A stretch of DNA of 64,000 bases from an uncultured Eubacteriales bacterium (GCA_948607205.1 CAPERS010000001.1:1-64000); one strand, 5' to 3'. Shown: positions 51,869-61,250, counted from the stretch's first letter. Numbers and translations: made by a program. Notes: generated by a model not told the origin, from the letters alone.

Positions 51869-53138
51869 TAAAAATCTCCTCCTTAAATTTATTTAAACTT
51901 TTTTCACAGTTTTCAAAAAGATACTTTTTCTTATCTTCAAACGAATTGAATTTTATCGTTGTTTTTATTATGTCATAATCGGCTATGACAGGCCTGTTTC
52001 TTATTATTGTGCTTGAAATGACCTTGTCATTCAAAGCGCCAATTGCACTCTCTTTTGGAAAGGCTTTCATTTCACGGTTTTGCATGAGGTTTATCACGTT
52101 ATATGCCACACTTAGTCCGCTTGCCATGCTTTCGATATGACCATAAACACCAGAAATGTTGCCTGCATAGAAAATATTTGGATGTTTTATCGACTGCCCA
52201 AATTCGTTTATTACAAATGGCGCATTAATATAATGATTCTCAATCGCCTTTCCTGCCTGCAAAATGATGGCATTACGTAACCCTCTTATTGAGTTGATAA
52301 TCTTATATTGACTCTCTGGTGGAAAAGATGAAGAAAAACCTTCGATTTCAAACCCTCTTGCAAGTCTGACAAGTTTCAAGCATGCGTAAGGCTTTTCTTC
52401 AAGATTTTCAATAAAGATTGGGCGCATAATATTGTTTTTCAGCCCATCCTTTTCCTTTCTTGCCATTTCTTCGATAAGACAAAGGTCATTTTTGACAGGA
52501 TAATTTTTCTTGATAAGGCAATTTCTTTCAGACAAAATGAGATTGCAAAGTGAAATATATTCTTGATAAGATAATGGCAAATATAACTCATCACCCCTCA
52601 CATAAAATTCACTTTCGTCTATGCCTTGAACAATTGGATATATGCTGAAAGACTCAAACATGCGCATTGAGCCATGCAAATCTTTCAAAAAGGACAAAAG
52701 TCCATAAGATGTATGCGGTCCACTTGCAATAATATTGATTTCTTCCAAATTTAGTTCGCTGACGCAGATATTAAAAAATTCAATCTTTGGATGATTTTTA
52801 ACTCGCGCCACTCCATATTCAAGAAGTTTATCAGCAACACAGGAAGAATATTTTTCACCGTCACGAAGAAAATTCTCTTTCTCTGCCAATCTTGAACCAA
52901 GAATTTTCAATTCTTTTCTCAAAAGGTCACGCGCAAAAGTTTTGTTTTCTTCTGTTTCTCCATATATTTCACAATTATGGCAATCGCAACGATATCTGTT
53001 TGTGCCAGTTGCACAGTCAAAAACATGCACATTTATGCCGTGGTCAGCCAAAAATAAAGCACACTCAATGCCTGCAAATCCGCAACCTATAACATTAACA
53101 CAAAAACTTTTAAGCGTTGCCTTCCTCCTTATAGTCAC
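51852..53138 (-). CDS. trmFO: TrmFO-like flavoprotein, divergent
   Basis: TrmFO is a folate-dependent tRNA m5U54 methyltransferase. The FAD-binding VIGCGFAGIECALFLADHG and the C-terminal YAGNISGVYGHIESMASGLSVAYN are conserved. The catalytic Cys region CSNSLR is replaced by CHNCEIYGE, and the usual NCPM Cys is Leu (ELYLPLSYQEY), so activity may be altered. No ATG/GTG/TTG follows the good AAGGAGG at about 53124; ACG 53115-53117 lies at the right spacing. A GTG at 53138 without a site is the alternative, overlapping topA by 29 bases. Confidence 0.7.
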   Translation of the reverse strand: MTIRRKATLKSFCVNVIGCGFAGIECALFLADHGINVHVFDCATGTNRYRCDCHNCEIYGETEENKTFARDLLRKELKILGSRLAEKENFLRDGEKYSSCVADKLLEYGVARVKNHPKIEFFNICVSELNLEEINIIASGPHTSYGLLSFLKDLHGSMRMFESFSIYPIVQGIDESEFYVRGDELYLPLSYQEYISLCNLILSERNCLIKKNYPVKNDLCLIEEMARKEKDGLKNNIMRPIFIENLEEKPYACLKLVRLARGFEIEGFSSSFPPESQYKIINSIRGLRNAIILQAGKAIENHYINAPFVINEFGQSIKHPNIFYAGNISGVYGHIESMASGLSVAYNVINLMQNREMKAFPKESAIGALNDKVISSTIIRNRPVIADYDIIKTTIKFNSFEDKKKYLFENCEKSLNKFKEEIFNGKHV

Positions 53139-55179
53139 AACTTGATGAACTGCATTTGATAACCTTGCCTTTCTTTATAATAGGGCTTTGGCATTTTGGA
53201 CATTTTTCGCCAGTTGTGATATCCCAACTCATAAATTTGCAGTCAGGATAATTTTCACACGCATAATAAAGTTTACCTTTCTTGCTTTTTCTGGCAATAA
53301 GACCACTTTTACATTCTGGACAAACACCAACAACTTCATGTTGTTGTTCAAGAGGTTGTGTGTTTCTGCATTTTGGAAAGTTCGAGCATGCCAAAAATTT
53401 GCCAAATCTGCCTTCACGAATAAGCATTTTGTGACCACATTTTTCACACTCAATATCAGTTTCTTCTGGTGGCGCTTTCATGCTCACGCTTGACGCATCA
53501 GCCTTTTCAAGCAATCCACTGAAACCATTCCAAAAAGAAGAAACAACGTTATGCCAATCTTCTCCAGTTTCAACAATATCGTCAAGTCGCTGTTCCATAT
53601 GCGCTGTGAACTTGACATTGATGACTGAACTGAAAAATTGTTCAAGATATTCGGTTATATTTTTGCCAAGTTGAGTTGGAACAAGACTCTTTCCATCTTT
53701 TTCAGCATATTTTCTTGCAGTCAAAACAGAAATTGTTGACGCATAAGTTGCAGGTCTTCCAATTCCCTTTTCTTCCATTGCTTTAACGATTGTTGCATCA
53801 GTATAGCGTGCTGGTGGCTTTGTGAACTTTTGTTCGCTTTTGATTTCCTTGCACGGCAAAACTTCCCCCTCTTCCATAAGAGGAAGTTTGCCAGCCATGC
53901 CTTCTTTCTTTTCTTCGTCAACAAATTCCTTATAAACAGCGGTATAGCCAGGAAAATTCATTGTTTTTCCTGTCACTTTAAAGCCATAGCCTTCACAATC
54001 AAATGTTATTGTGCAGTTTGAATATTGCGCTTCATTCATTTGGCTGGCCAAGAAACGTTCATAGATAAGTTTATAAAGTCTGTAATTGTCACTTGACAAA
54101 CTGTCTTTGATGTTTTCAGGCCTAATTGCCATTGAAATAGGCCTGATAGCCTCGTGCGCATCTTGCGCTGAGGATTTTGTTTTGTATATGTTTGGTTTTT
54201 CTGGCAGGTATTCATCGCCATAGTTTTCTTTAATAAATGCTAAGCAAGCCTGTTGAGCATCAGTTGACACACGAACAGAGTCTGTTCTTATATATGTAAT
54301 AAGAGCCATTTTGCCTTCGCCCTTGATGTCAACCCCTTCATACAGTTGTTGCGCCGCCGAAGTTGTGCGGTTAAGGCTCATGCCAAGTTTGTTTGAAGCA
54401 TCTTGTTGCATTGTGCTTGTTGTGAAAGGTGCTGGCGCATGTGACTTTGTTTTTGACTTTTTAAGTTCACTCAAAAGAAAATCTTTACCTTTGATTTCTT
54501 CCAAAACTTTGTCAACTTCATCTTTTGAATGAAGTTCAAGTTTTTTCTTCTTGAATGAAGAAAGCAGTGCTTTAATTTCGCTTTGACCTTTCTTTAAGAT
54601 TGCATTGACATGCCAGTATTCCTCTGGCTTAAAGTTTTCAATTTCCTTTTCGCGTTCAACCAAAAGTTTGAGTGCGACCGATTGAACCCTTCCTGCGCTG
54701 AGTTTTGGCGCAATCTTTTTGCATAAAACTGGCGAAAGTTTATAGCCAACAATACGGTCGAGAACTCGCCTTGCCTGCTGTGCGTCAACAAGTTTGAGGT
54801 CAATTTGACGTGGCTTTTCAAGTGCTTTTGAAACTGCATTTTTTGAAATTTCATTGAATTCAATTCTGCATTTTTTGTCTTGTGGATATTCAAGAATATG
54901 TGCAATATGCCAAGAAATTGCCTCTCCTTCACGGTCTGGGTCGGTTGCGATAAAAACTTCGTCGGCATTTTTTGCCTTTTTCTTGAGGTCTTCAATCATA
55001 GCCTTCTTGTCAGGCAAAATCTCATATCTTGGTTCAAAATTGTTTCGCATATCGATTGCAAAACTTTTTTGTGGCAAATCTCGAATGTGTCCTTTTGTTG
55101 CAAACACATCATAACCTTCTCCTAAATACTTCTTTAACGACTCACGCTTGAAAGGTGATTCGATAATAACAAGTTTCAA
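53110..55179 (-). CDS. topA: DNA topoisomerase I
   Basis: Relaxes negative supercoils. The TOPRIM motif (VFIATDPDREGEAISWHIAHIL) and the catalytic Tyr in ALITYIRTDSVRVS are intact. Three C-terminal zinc-finger-like repeats follow (CEKCGHKMLIREGRFG; CPECKSGLIARKSKKG; CPKCQSPIIKKGK). At 689 aa it is normal. The start codon is TTG 55179 with GGAGG 6 nt before it. Its stop lies 52 bases before... the TrmFO-like gene start region overlaps its 3' end. Confidence 0.96.
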   Translation of the reverse strand: MKLVIIESPFKRESLKKYLGEGYDVFATKGHIRDLPQKSFAIDMRNNFEPRYEILPDKKAMIEDLKKKAKNADEVFIATDPDREGEAISWHIAHILEYPQDKKCRIEFNEISKNAVSKALEKPRQIDLKLVDAQQARRVLDRIVGYKLSPVLCKKIAPKLSAGRVQSVALKLLVEREKEIENFKPEEYWHVNAILKKGQSEIKALLSSFKKKKLELHSKDEVDKVLEEIKGKDFLLSELKKSKTKSHAPAPFTTSTMQQDASNKLGMSLNRTTSAAQQLYEGVDIKGEGKMALITYIRTDSVRVSTDAQQACLAFIKENYGDEYLPEKPNIYKTKSSAQDAHEAIRPISMAIRPENIKDSLSSDNYRLYKLIYERFLASQMNEAQYSNCTITFDCEGYGFKVTGKTMNFPGYTAVYKEFVDEEKKEGMAGKLPLMEEGEVLPCKEIKSEQKFTKPPARYTDATIVKAMEEKGIGRPATYASTISVLTARKYAEKDGKSLVPTQLGKNITEYLEQFFSSVINVKFTAHMEQRLDDIVETGEDWHNVVSSFWNGFSGLLEKADASSVSMKAPPEETDIECEKCGHKMLIREGRFGKFLACSNFPKCRNTQPLEQQHEVVGVCPECKSGLIARKSKKGKLYYACENYPDCKFMSWDITTGEKCPKCQSPIIKKGKVIKCSSSSCDYKEEGNA

Positions 55180-55231
55180 TTTTATCCTCCATGTTTGGCT
55201 TTCTCAGCCAAAATTTAACGACTTTGTCTGC

Positions 55232-56314
55232 CTAGGCAAGAGAATAGACTCCACCCGGCATCCTTCTAATTATTCCACGAATTTCCAAAGTTGTCAAATA
55301 ACTATTCAAAATATTTATGTTTAAAGTGGATTTTTCTGATAAAAATTCGATATTTTTGTCACCATCTGACAATAAATCCACTATTTCTTGCTCTTCAAGG
55401 CTCAATTGGAAGGATTTTTGCTTGTTTTGCGCTTTAAAGTTTTTTTCCATTCCCAAACCAGTCAAAATGTCCTCGGCCTCAGTCACGCATTGACCTTGAC
55501 CACTTTTTATAAGTGCATTTGGAAGTTCAGATTTTTCGCTGTTTGCATTGCCCGGAAGTGCAAAAACCTCTTTACCATAGTCAAGTGCAAAATCTTTTGT
55601 GTGAACTGTTCCACTCTTGATGCCAGCCTCTGTTATAAGCACGCCATCACTTAGCCCAGCAATAATGCGATTGCGTTGCGGAAATGTGTATCTTGTCGCT
55701 TTCATTGATGGGCAATATTCGCTTATAAGCAAACCCTTTTCGGCAATATCTTTTGCAAGATTTGAGTGCTCAGCAGGATAGATATTGTTGAATCCCGAGC
55801 CAAGCACGGCAATTGTTTTTCCACCCTCATCAAGCGCTTTTCTGTGCGCAATGCTGTCAACGCCATAAGCAAGACCGCTGACAATGCAAACGCCATTTTT
55901 TGCCAAGCCTTCACTCAATTTATCAGTCATTATTCTGCCATAATTGCTTGGCGTTCTCGAGCCGACAATGGCAATAGATTTTGCCGATAAAAGTGAAATA
56001 TCACCTTTGCAAAACAGAAAGTAAGGTGCATCTGGCAAATAAGCCAATTTTTCAGGATAATTATCTGAAAATTTTGTTATAAGTTCAATGCCTGAATTTT
56101 TAAGGTTTTCAAGATAAATTCTTATTCTAGCCTCGCTTGCACAAACTTGCATGTTTGCATAAAGTTCTTCACTTATCAATTTTTTGCACTCTTTGCTTTT
56201 AAAAAATTCGTCAATCGACTGCCTTTCTCCCAAACAATTGAGTATGTTATCAATCTTCTTTAATGGAAGTTCAAACTGTGACAAAAGCACCAAAAGTTTT
56301 TCTTCTTCTCTCAT
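55232..56314 (-). CDS. dprA: DprA, loader of RecA onto transforming DNA
   Basis: A 360-aa DNA-processing protein. The Rossmann core has SIAIVGSRTPSNYGRIM, SGLAYGVDSIAHR and AVLGSGFNNIYPAEH, all diagnostic. A C-terminal winged-helix-like domain (SLEEQEIVDLLSDGDKNI) completes it. GGAGG lies 4-5 nt before ATG 56314. It is upstream of topA, the usual dprA-topA order in Bacillota. Together with comEC and comM it suggests the organism can take up DNA, though no pilus genes are in the window. Confidence 0.96.
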   Translation of the reverse strand: MREEEKLLVLLSQFELPLKKIDNILNCLGERQSIDEFFKSKECKKLISEELYANMQVCASEARIRIYLENLKNSGIELITKFSDNYPEKLAYLPDAPYFLFCKGDISLLSAKSIAIVGSRTPSNYGRIMTDKLSEGLAKNGVCIVSGLAYGVDSIAHRKALDEGGKTIAVLGSGFNNIYPAEHSNLAKDIAEKGLLISEYCPSMKATRYTFPQRNRIIAGLSDGVLITEAGIKSGTVHTKDFALDYGKEVFALPGNANSEKSELPNALIKSGQGQCVTEAEDILTGLGMEKNFKAQNKQKSFQLSLEEQEIVDLLSDGDKNIEFLSEKSTLNINILNSYLTTLEIRGIIRRMPGGVYSLA

Positions 56315-56425
56315 TTTTCCTCCAATCCGTCATCTAGTAGTTTTTTTTATCTTATCAACACGAAAACTTAATGACGCTTTTATTTTTTTGAATTTTACTA
56401 ATTCTTTAAATTGCGTCTAAGACGC

Positions 56426-57955
56426 TTAGCCCCAATATTTGCGGTCAAGACTGCGATAGCCTATCGCCTCGGCAATGTGCTGTGGCTGAATAAACTCCTG
56501 CCCTTCAAGGTCGGCAATAGTTCTTGCAACGCGCAATATTCTGTCATGCGCTCTTGCTGAAAGTTTGAGTTTGTCGAACGCCGTGCGAAGAATTTCTTCA
56601 CTTGTCTTGTCAAGTTTGCAGTATTTTTTAGTTTGAGGCACACTCATTTTTGCATTTGAAAAGTTGGAAGAAGATTTAAATCTGTCAAGTTGAATCTGTC
56701 TTGCCCTATCAACGCGCTGTTTGATTGAAATTGAGCATTCTTCCTCGCGTTCACTTTTGAGGTCGTCGTAACTAACGCTGTCAACTTCAACATGAATGTC
56801 AATTCTATCCATGATTGGACCTGAAAGTTTTGCAAGATACTTATGAATCTGATTTGGCGAGCAATGGCATTCTCTATCCTTTGAACCAAAGTTACCACAT
56901 GGGCAAGGATTCATGCTTGCAATCAGGTTAAATGTCGCCGGATAAACAACGGTGGCATTCGCTCTTGCAACAGTTATAACTCCGTCTTCAAGAGGCTGAC
57001 GAAGTGTTTCAATCGTGTGACGTGTGTATTCTGGCAGTTCGTCAAGAAAGAGAACTCCATTGTGCGCAAGCGAAATCTCGCCCGGCTTTGAATTTGTTCC
57101 GCCACCAGTCAAGCTGACAGTCGATGCCGTATGGTGAGGACTTCTGAAAGGCCTTTTTGAAACAATACCTGCTTTAAGGTCGAGTTCGCCTGCAATTGAA
57201 GCAATTTTAGTCACTTCCAAAGCCTCTTCAAAAGTCAAGTCAGGCAAAATTGAAGGAAAGCATTTGGCAAGCATACTTTTTCCGCTCCCCGGTGGGCCAA
57301 TCATCAAGAGATTATGTCCGCCTGCAGCAGCAATTTCAAGTGCCCTTTTTGCACGTTGCTGTCCTTTAACGCTTGAAAAATCAAGGATGCATTCACCTTC
57401 AGAAACAACCTCATCAAAATTGCCTACTTTAACTTTTTCAATAATGGTTTCACCCTTCAAAAAATTGACACATTCAGTAAGTGTTGAAACAGGATAAACT
57501 TCCACACCTTCAATAAAACCAGCCTCAGAAGCATTTTCCTTTGGCACTATAAATTTTTTATATCCATGTTTGCGAGCAGAAATAATCAATGGCAAAACAC
57601 CTTTGACCCTTCTGACAAGGCCGTCAAAGGACAATTCGCCAACATAGACAAAGTTTTTTGGATTAATTTCAAGTTTGTCGCTTGTTGCAAGAATGGAAAT
57701 CGCAATTGCAAGGTCATATAACGAACCTTCTTTTTTGATATCCGCAGGCGCCAAGTTCAAAGTTATGCGCTTGTTTGGATATTCATATCCACTGTTTTTT
57801 ATCGCTGTTCGAACGCGCTCTTTTGCCTCTTTAATTGCAGTGTCAGCAAGTCCAACTATCTCAAATTTAGGAAGTCCATTCGATACATCAGTTTCAACAC
57901 TTATTGGAAAACCTTCAATACCTCTCAGCCCAAAACTCACAACCTTTGATAACAT
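56426..57955 (-). CDS. comM: ComM/YifB family Mg-chelatase-like AAA+ ATPase
   Basis: A 509-aa protein. The N-terminal ChlI-like domain begins MLSKVVSFGLRGIEGFPI. The AAA+ core has Walker A MIGPPGSGKSMLA and the Mg-chelatase FLDELPEYTRHTIETLRQPLEDG segment, then LIASMNPCPCGNFG and a C-terminal Mg-chelatase helical domain. ComM promotes branch migration during transformation in studied bacteria. GAGGT lies 4 nt before ATG 57955. It is the first gene of the comM-dprA-topA-trmFO-hslVU cluster. Confidence 0.93.
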   Translation of the reverse strand: MLSKVVSFGLRGIEGFPISVETDVSNGLPKFEIVGLADTAIKEAKERVRTAIKNSGYEYPNKRITLNLAPADIKKEGSLYDLAIAISILATSDKLEINPKNFVYVGELSFDGLVRRVKGVLPLIISARKHGYKKFIVPKENASEAGFIEGVEVYPVSTLTECVNFLKGETIIEKVKVGNFDEVVSEGECILDFSSVKGQQRAKRALEIAAAGGHNLLMIGPPGSGKSMLAKCFPSILPDLTFEEALEVTKIASIAGELDLKAGIVSKRPFRSPHHTASTVSLTGGGTNSKPGEISLAHNGVLFLDELPEYTRHTIETLRQPLEDGVITVARANATVVYPATFNLIASMNPCPCGNFGSKDRECHCSPNQIHKYLAKLSGPIMDRIDIHVEVDSVSYDDLKSEREEECSISIKQRVDRARQIQLDRFKSSSNFSNAKMSVPQTKKYCKLDKTSEEILRTAFDKLKLSARAHDRILRVARTIADLEGQEFIQPQHIAEAIGYRSLDRKYWG

Positions 57956-58081
57956 AATGACCTCTCTTAGAGAACATTATAACAAAAATCGACATATTAA
58001 CAAAACAATTTTCTTCATTTTACAATTTCGACAAATTTCGCAGATTTATTGAAGGTCTTTTTTTGCAATTAAATTTATAAG

Positions 58082-58756
58082 TCATAATTTTGCCAAATTT
58101 GTCACAATAGATTTTTGTTCAGGATTCAAACGAAAACTGTCACGACATTTTTGCGCGCACTTCTTTTTGACGTCTAAATTTTTGATTTTAATAAAAAATT
58201 TCTTCGTTTTTTCAAAGTTTTTGATGAAAAAGTCACAAAAAGCCCATGCAAGAGCCATGTTTATATAGTATTTATCACTTTCTTTTTTAGATAAAATTTC
58301 CAAAGTCTTTTCAAGATATTGCTCGTCTATGAAATGCCTCATAAGTCCAATTATGCCAGTTCGACACACAAACTCTTCATCACTTTGGCAAAGTTTTTTG
58401 AAAAAAGCAAATGCTTGTTCTTTGTTTTTGAGTTTTTTTAAGCTTGGAACAATCACGTCAACACTTGCCCAATTATCAAAGTATGGCAAAAGGCTTTCAA
58501 GACTGTCCAAAATCAAATCAATGTCTTTTTCATAAGACAAAAGCAAGCCTTTAAGCACAATCTCTTCAAAAGAAATTGGTTGAATATCAACAAAGCGAAC
58601 ACCTTTATCGTAAAAATCTTTGCTTGCCTTTCTCAAAACAGGTATTTTTATGCCATACATTTTGTATTTGGTGAAAATAAGTTTTGCATTAAAAAGAGCG
58701 AGTTTTTCACTTGAATTTTCATTTAAAAAGTTTTCAATTTCAATATAATTTTTCAT
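58082..58756 (-). CDS. AlkD-like HEAT-repeat DNA glycosylase
   Basis: A 224-aa alpha-helical protein resembling AlkD and related enzymes that excise bulky alkylated bases. Key segments are YGIKIPVLRKASKDFY, KGLLLSYEKDIDLILDSLESLLPYFDNWASVDVI and NMALAWAFCDFFIKNFE, typical of the family. TAAAAT lies exactly 6 nt before ATG 58756 and there is no ribosome binding site, so a leaderless mRNA is predicted. Divergent from the 42-aa ORF at 58864. Confidence 0.88.
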   Translation of the reverse strand: MKNYIEIENFLNENSSEKLALFNAKLIFTKYKMYGIKIPVLRKASKDFYDKGVRFVDIQPISFEEIVLKGLLLSYEKDIDLILDSLESLLPYFDNWASVDVIVPSLKKLKNKEQAFAFFKKLCQSDEEFVCRTGIIGLMRHFIDEQYLEKTLEILSKKESDKYYINMALAWAFCDFFIKNFEKTKKFFIKIKNLDVKKKCAQKCRDSFRLNPEQKSIVTNLAKL

Positions 58757-58863
58757 GGAAATATTTTATCATTTTTTAGTAAGTTTTTGCTAGTAAAATT
58801 AAAAACAATTGCAAAAATTATTATTAAAAGAATAAATTTTATAAATTTTCACATAATAAAAAT

Positions 58864-58992
58864 ATGAAAAAGAAAAAATTTTTAAAGTCAAAAAAAGATA
58901 ATTTTAAAAGCAAAAATGACCCGCTTGGGTCATACACTGGCACAGGACTGCTTGATGACGAAATGCCAGTTCAGGACGCTGATGATTTATAA
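58864..58992 (+). CDS. Conserved small protein of DPLGSYTG...PVQDADDL type
   Basis: A 42-aa protein with a basic N-terminus (MKKKKFLKSKKDN) and an acidic C-terminal half DPLGSYTGTGLLDDEMPVQDADDL. The combination of DPLGSYTG and PVQDADDL is one I recall from unannotated small proteins of clostridia, so it is probably conserved. CATAAT lies exactly 6 nt before ATG 58864, with no Shine-Dalgarno. It ends at TAA 58992 and is followed by a bidirectional terminator. Function unknown. Confidence 0.7.
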   Translation: MKKKKFLKSKKDNFKSKNDPLGSYTGTGLLDDEMPVQDADDL

Positions 58993-59010
58993 AAAAAACT
59001 TAGAAACAAA

Positions 59011-59036
59011 AAAAAGACTTTCTAATAAGTCTTTTT
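59011..59036. terminator. Bidirectional intrinsic terminator
   Basis: AAAAAGACTT (59011-59020) and AAGTCTTTTT (59027-59036), between convergent genes. Confidence 0.9.
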
Positions 59037-59038
59037 AT

Positions 59039-59980
59039 TTAATGATTTTCATCTTCACAAGAAACTTCACAAGTGCTTTCATTTCCATTTTTTGCATATA
59101 GATTCTTTGGATAAACTCCTCTATCTTTCAAATTTTGAATGCCATTTTTAACTTTTGCCAAATCTTCCTTATAAGTCACGCCAAGCCATTTTGATGAAGT
59201 TTTTTGAATTTTTAATGTCGCTTCGCCATTTTTTATCATATCATTCAAAACGTCAACAAGCAAAAATTCACTTTTTGAGTGGTCAATGTTTTGCGCAAAG
59301 AATTTGTTTATATCCTTTTCAATTTGGTCTAAAAAACTTTTTGTAAAACCAAACATAGTCATAGATGTCATAGTGTCAGGCGAAATTTCACGCCAAGAAT
59401 TTTTGCCGAGGTCTGTTGCATAGATTTTTCCATCCACATTTGCAACTTCGCTTTCAACAACACTTGTCGCATAATCGCCGTCCATGCTGAAAAGCCCACG
59501 CTTAACAGTCCCATTTTCTGTCAAAGTGTTAAAAGCCATAAAACCTGCGCTTATAAAATCTTTCTTGTTGTCACTTTTGCTTAAGAAATCTGCAACAATT
59601 TCAAATGGCTCACTTCCATAAAAATCGTCAGCATTAATAACTGCAAACCTATCAGCAATTTTGTTTCGGCAACAATAAAGGGCATGGGCAGTTCCCCAAG
59701 GCTTGCTTCTTCCCTCTGGAATGCTTGCAAGCGGAATGTCACTCATATCTTGAAAAATATACTCAACAGGAATCTTGCTTTTAAGTCTTTTTCCAACACT
59801 TTCCTCAAAAATTTCTTGATGCTCTTTGCGGATGATAAGCACAACACGGTCAAAGCCAGCACGAACGGCATCAAAAGCCGAGTAATCAAGAATAAAATTT
59901 GCATCTTCGTCAATAGGCTCAATCTGTTTTAGTCCGCCAAATCTGCTTCCCATTCCTGCCGCCAAAATAACCAAATCCAT
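59039..59980 (-). CDS. Nucleotidyltransferase (sugar-phosphate type)
   Basis: A 313-aa enzyme of the nucleotidyltransferase family that makes NDP-sugars. The signature LAAGMGSRFGGLKQIEPI lies at residues 3-20, followed by FAVINADDFYGSEPFEI with the metal Asp. The C-terminus is a separate part with LVDVLNDMIKNGEATLKIQKTSSKWLG. GGAGG lies 6 nt before ATG 59980; the longer frame to 60013 lacks a site. Substrate nucleotide and sugar cannot be told. Confidence 0.9.
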   Translation of the reverse strand: MDLVILAAGMGSRFGGLKQIEPIDEDANFILDYSAFDAVRAGFDRVVLIIRKEHQEIFEESVGKRLKSKIPVEYIFQDMSDIPLASIPEGRSKPWGTAHALYCCRNKIADRFAVINADDFYGSEPFEIVADFLSKSDNKKDFISAGFMAFNTLTENGTVKRGLFSMDGDYATSVVESEVANVDGKIYATDLGKNSWREISPDTMTSMTMFGFTKSFLDQIEKDINKFFAQNIDHSKSEFLLVDVLNDMIKNGEATLKIQKTSSKWLGVTYKEDLAKVKNGIQNLKDRGVYPKNLYAKNGNESTCEVSCEDENH

Positions 59981-60148
59981 AACATCCCTCCAAAAAAAAT
60001 CTCTTACCTTCATTATATGTCAATTCAGACATAAAAGCAAGCGATAAAATGCAATAATAAATTATTTCCAAACAACCACACCTAACCTGAAATGCCAGCA
60101 TAATGTGTTTAGTGTATATAGAAATATATACTTAAAAGGAAAAAACAA

Positions 60149-60538
60149 ATGATATCAAACAGAAATTGTAGTTGTTTTTTCTGCCGTTGCTGTTTCGGAT
60201 GCAACAGATGCAGAAATTGCAACTGTCACAATGACAACAACTGGAATAACTGTCAAAAATGTCCTTGCCGTTGTCATGAAAGTAAAAATGAATGCCCTAG
60301 AAGAGAATGCGATTGCTTCAAACGCTCAAATGAACAATTTGAAGATTTCAGTTGGTGCAATAAGTGCGAGGAAAAACACAACTGTTGCCACAAAAATAAC
60401 AACTGGAATAACTGCGACCGCAACAATTCTTGGAATAACAACTGGTCACGTTGCCAAAACAACTTTCCTCGCCCAATGAATATGCAAACAAGAAATGATT
60501 TCGACCAAAATTTTGACGAATATTATGATGAGTTTTAA
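60149..60538 (+). CDS. Cysteine/asparagine-rich small protein with NNWNN repeats
   Basis: A 129-aa protein with 22 cysteines and many Asn, Arg and Trp. Three related repeats occur: NDNNWNNCQKC, KNNNWNNCDRN, NNSWNNNWSRC. The N-terminus is CSCFFCRCCFGCNRCRNCNC. The acidic Tyr/Phe-rich C-terminus (QNFDEYYDEF) ends the protein. AAGGA lies about 6 nt before ATG 60149. No secretion signal. Sequence type suggests a coat-like, disulfide-linked or metal-binding polymer. It differs from the Pro-rich Cys protein at 31341. Confidence 0.7.
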   Translation: MISNRNCSCFFCRCCFGCNRCRNCNCHNDNNWNNCQKCPCRCHESKNECPRRECDCFKRSNEQFEDFSWCNKCEEKHNCCHKNNNWNNCDRNNSWNNNWSRCQNNFPRPMNMQTRNDFDQNFDEYYDEF

Positions 60539-60574
60539 AAAATAACTACGAACCATTTTATTGATAAAAAAGCG

Positions 60575-60661
60575 TATAATACGCACCGCAAAGGTTATTT
60601 TTAACCTTTGCCTACATACTTTTTTCCTTTTAAGTCAACCGCAAAAAGCGGTTTTTGTTTT
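60575..60661 (+). ncRNA. Candidate small RNA or terminator pair
   Basis: TATAAT (60575-60580) is followed by a perfect hairpin GCAAAGGTTA/TAACCTTTGC (about 60588-60611), a linker, and the terminator AACCGC-AAAAA-GCGGTT-TTTG (about 60639-60657). A transcript starting near 60587 would be about 75 nt. No good -35 box was found, so this may instead be only the terminators of the upstream gene. Confidence 0.35.
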
Positions 60662-60694
60662 GCTTTTTTGTTTATTGCATGCTAGAATGAATAT

Positions 60695-61249
60695 ATGAAA
60701 CAAAACGAAAGAATCATTATTTTCCCAACAGACACAGTCTATGGAATGGGTTGCTCGATATTTGATAAAGAGAGCATTCAAAAAATCTACCAAATAAAAT
60801 CTCGACCTCTTGACAAGCCTCTTGCCTGCCTTTGTGCAGATTTGCAGCAGATAAAGGATATCGCTTTTGTCAGCAAAAACGTAGAAAAAATTATTAATAC
60901 TTTCATGCCCGGCGCACTGACCGTTATCTTGAAAGCAAATGCAAAAATAAAGAAAGCAACTGGATTTGACACAATCGGCGTGAGAATCCCAAACTCAAAA
61001 ACTGCGATTGAAATTTTAAAAACTCATGGTGCAATGCTCACAACTTCGGTCAATGACTCAGGGAAATCACCCATTAACGAATATAACGAGATAGTGAAAA
61101 AATACTCGCATCTCGCGGACAAAATCTATCCGCCTTGCGAAAACTCATCAAATCACCCTTCCACAGTTGTTAGTTTGATTGATGGCAAAATAAAAATATT
61201 GCGCCAAGGCGACATAACCTTAACGCAAATAATTGAAACTTTAAAATAA
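60695..61249 (+). CDS. tsaC: Threonylcarbamoyl-AMP synthase (TsaC/YrdC/Sua5)
   Basis: Makes the intermediate for t6A37 of tRNAs reading ANN codons. The motif IIFPTDTVYGMGCSIFDKESIQKIYQIKSRPLDKPLACL is characteristic. At 184 aa it is the short YrdC type, without the Sua5 C-terminal domain. TTGCTT-17-TAGAAT-6-ATG implies a leaderless mRNA. It is convergent with def, 1 base apart. The TcdA-like gene at 49299 acts on the same modification. Confidence 0.92.
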   Translation: MKQNERIIIFPTDTVYGMGCSIFDKESIQKIYQIKSRPLDKPLACLCADLQQIKDIAFVSKNVEKIINTFMPGALTVILKANAKIKKATGFDTIGVRIPNSKTAIEILKTHGAMLTTSVNDSGKSPINEYNEIVKKYSHLADKIYPPCENSSNHPSTVVSLIDGKIKILRQGDITLTQIIETLK

Positions 61250-61250
61250 A

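Noticed and set aside
60230..60450. NNWNN coding repeats as a CRISPR array
   Set aside because: Only three imperfect copies, in frame within a gene.
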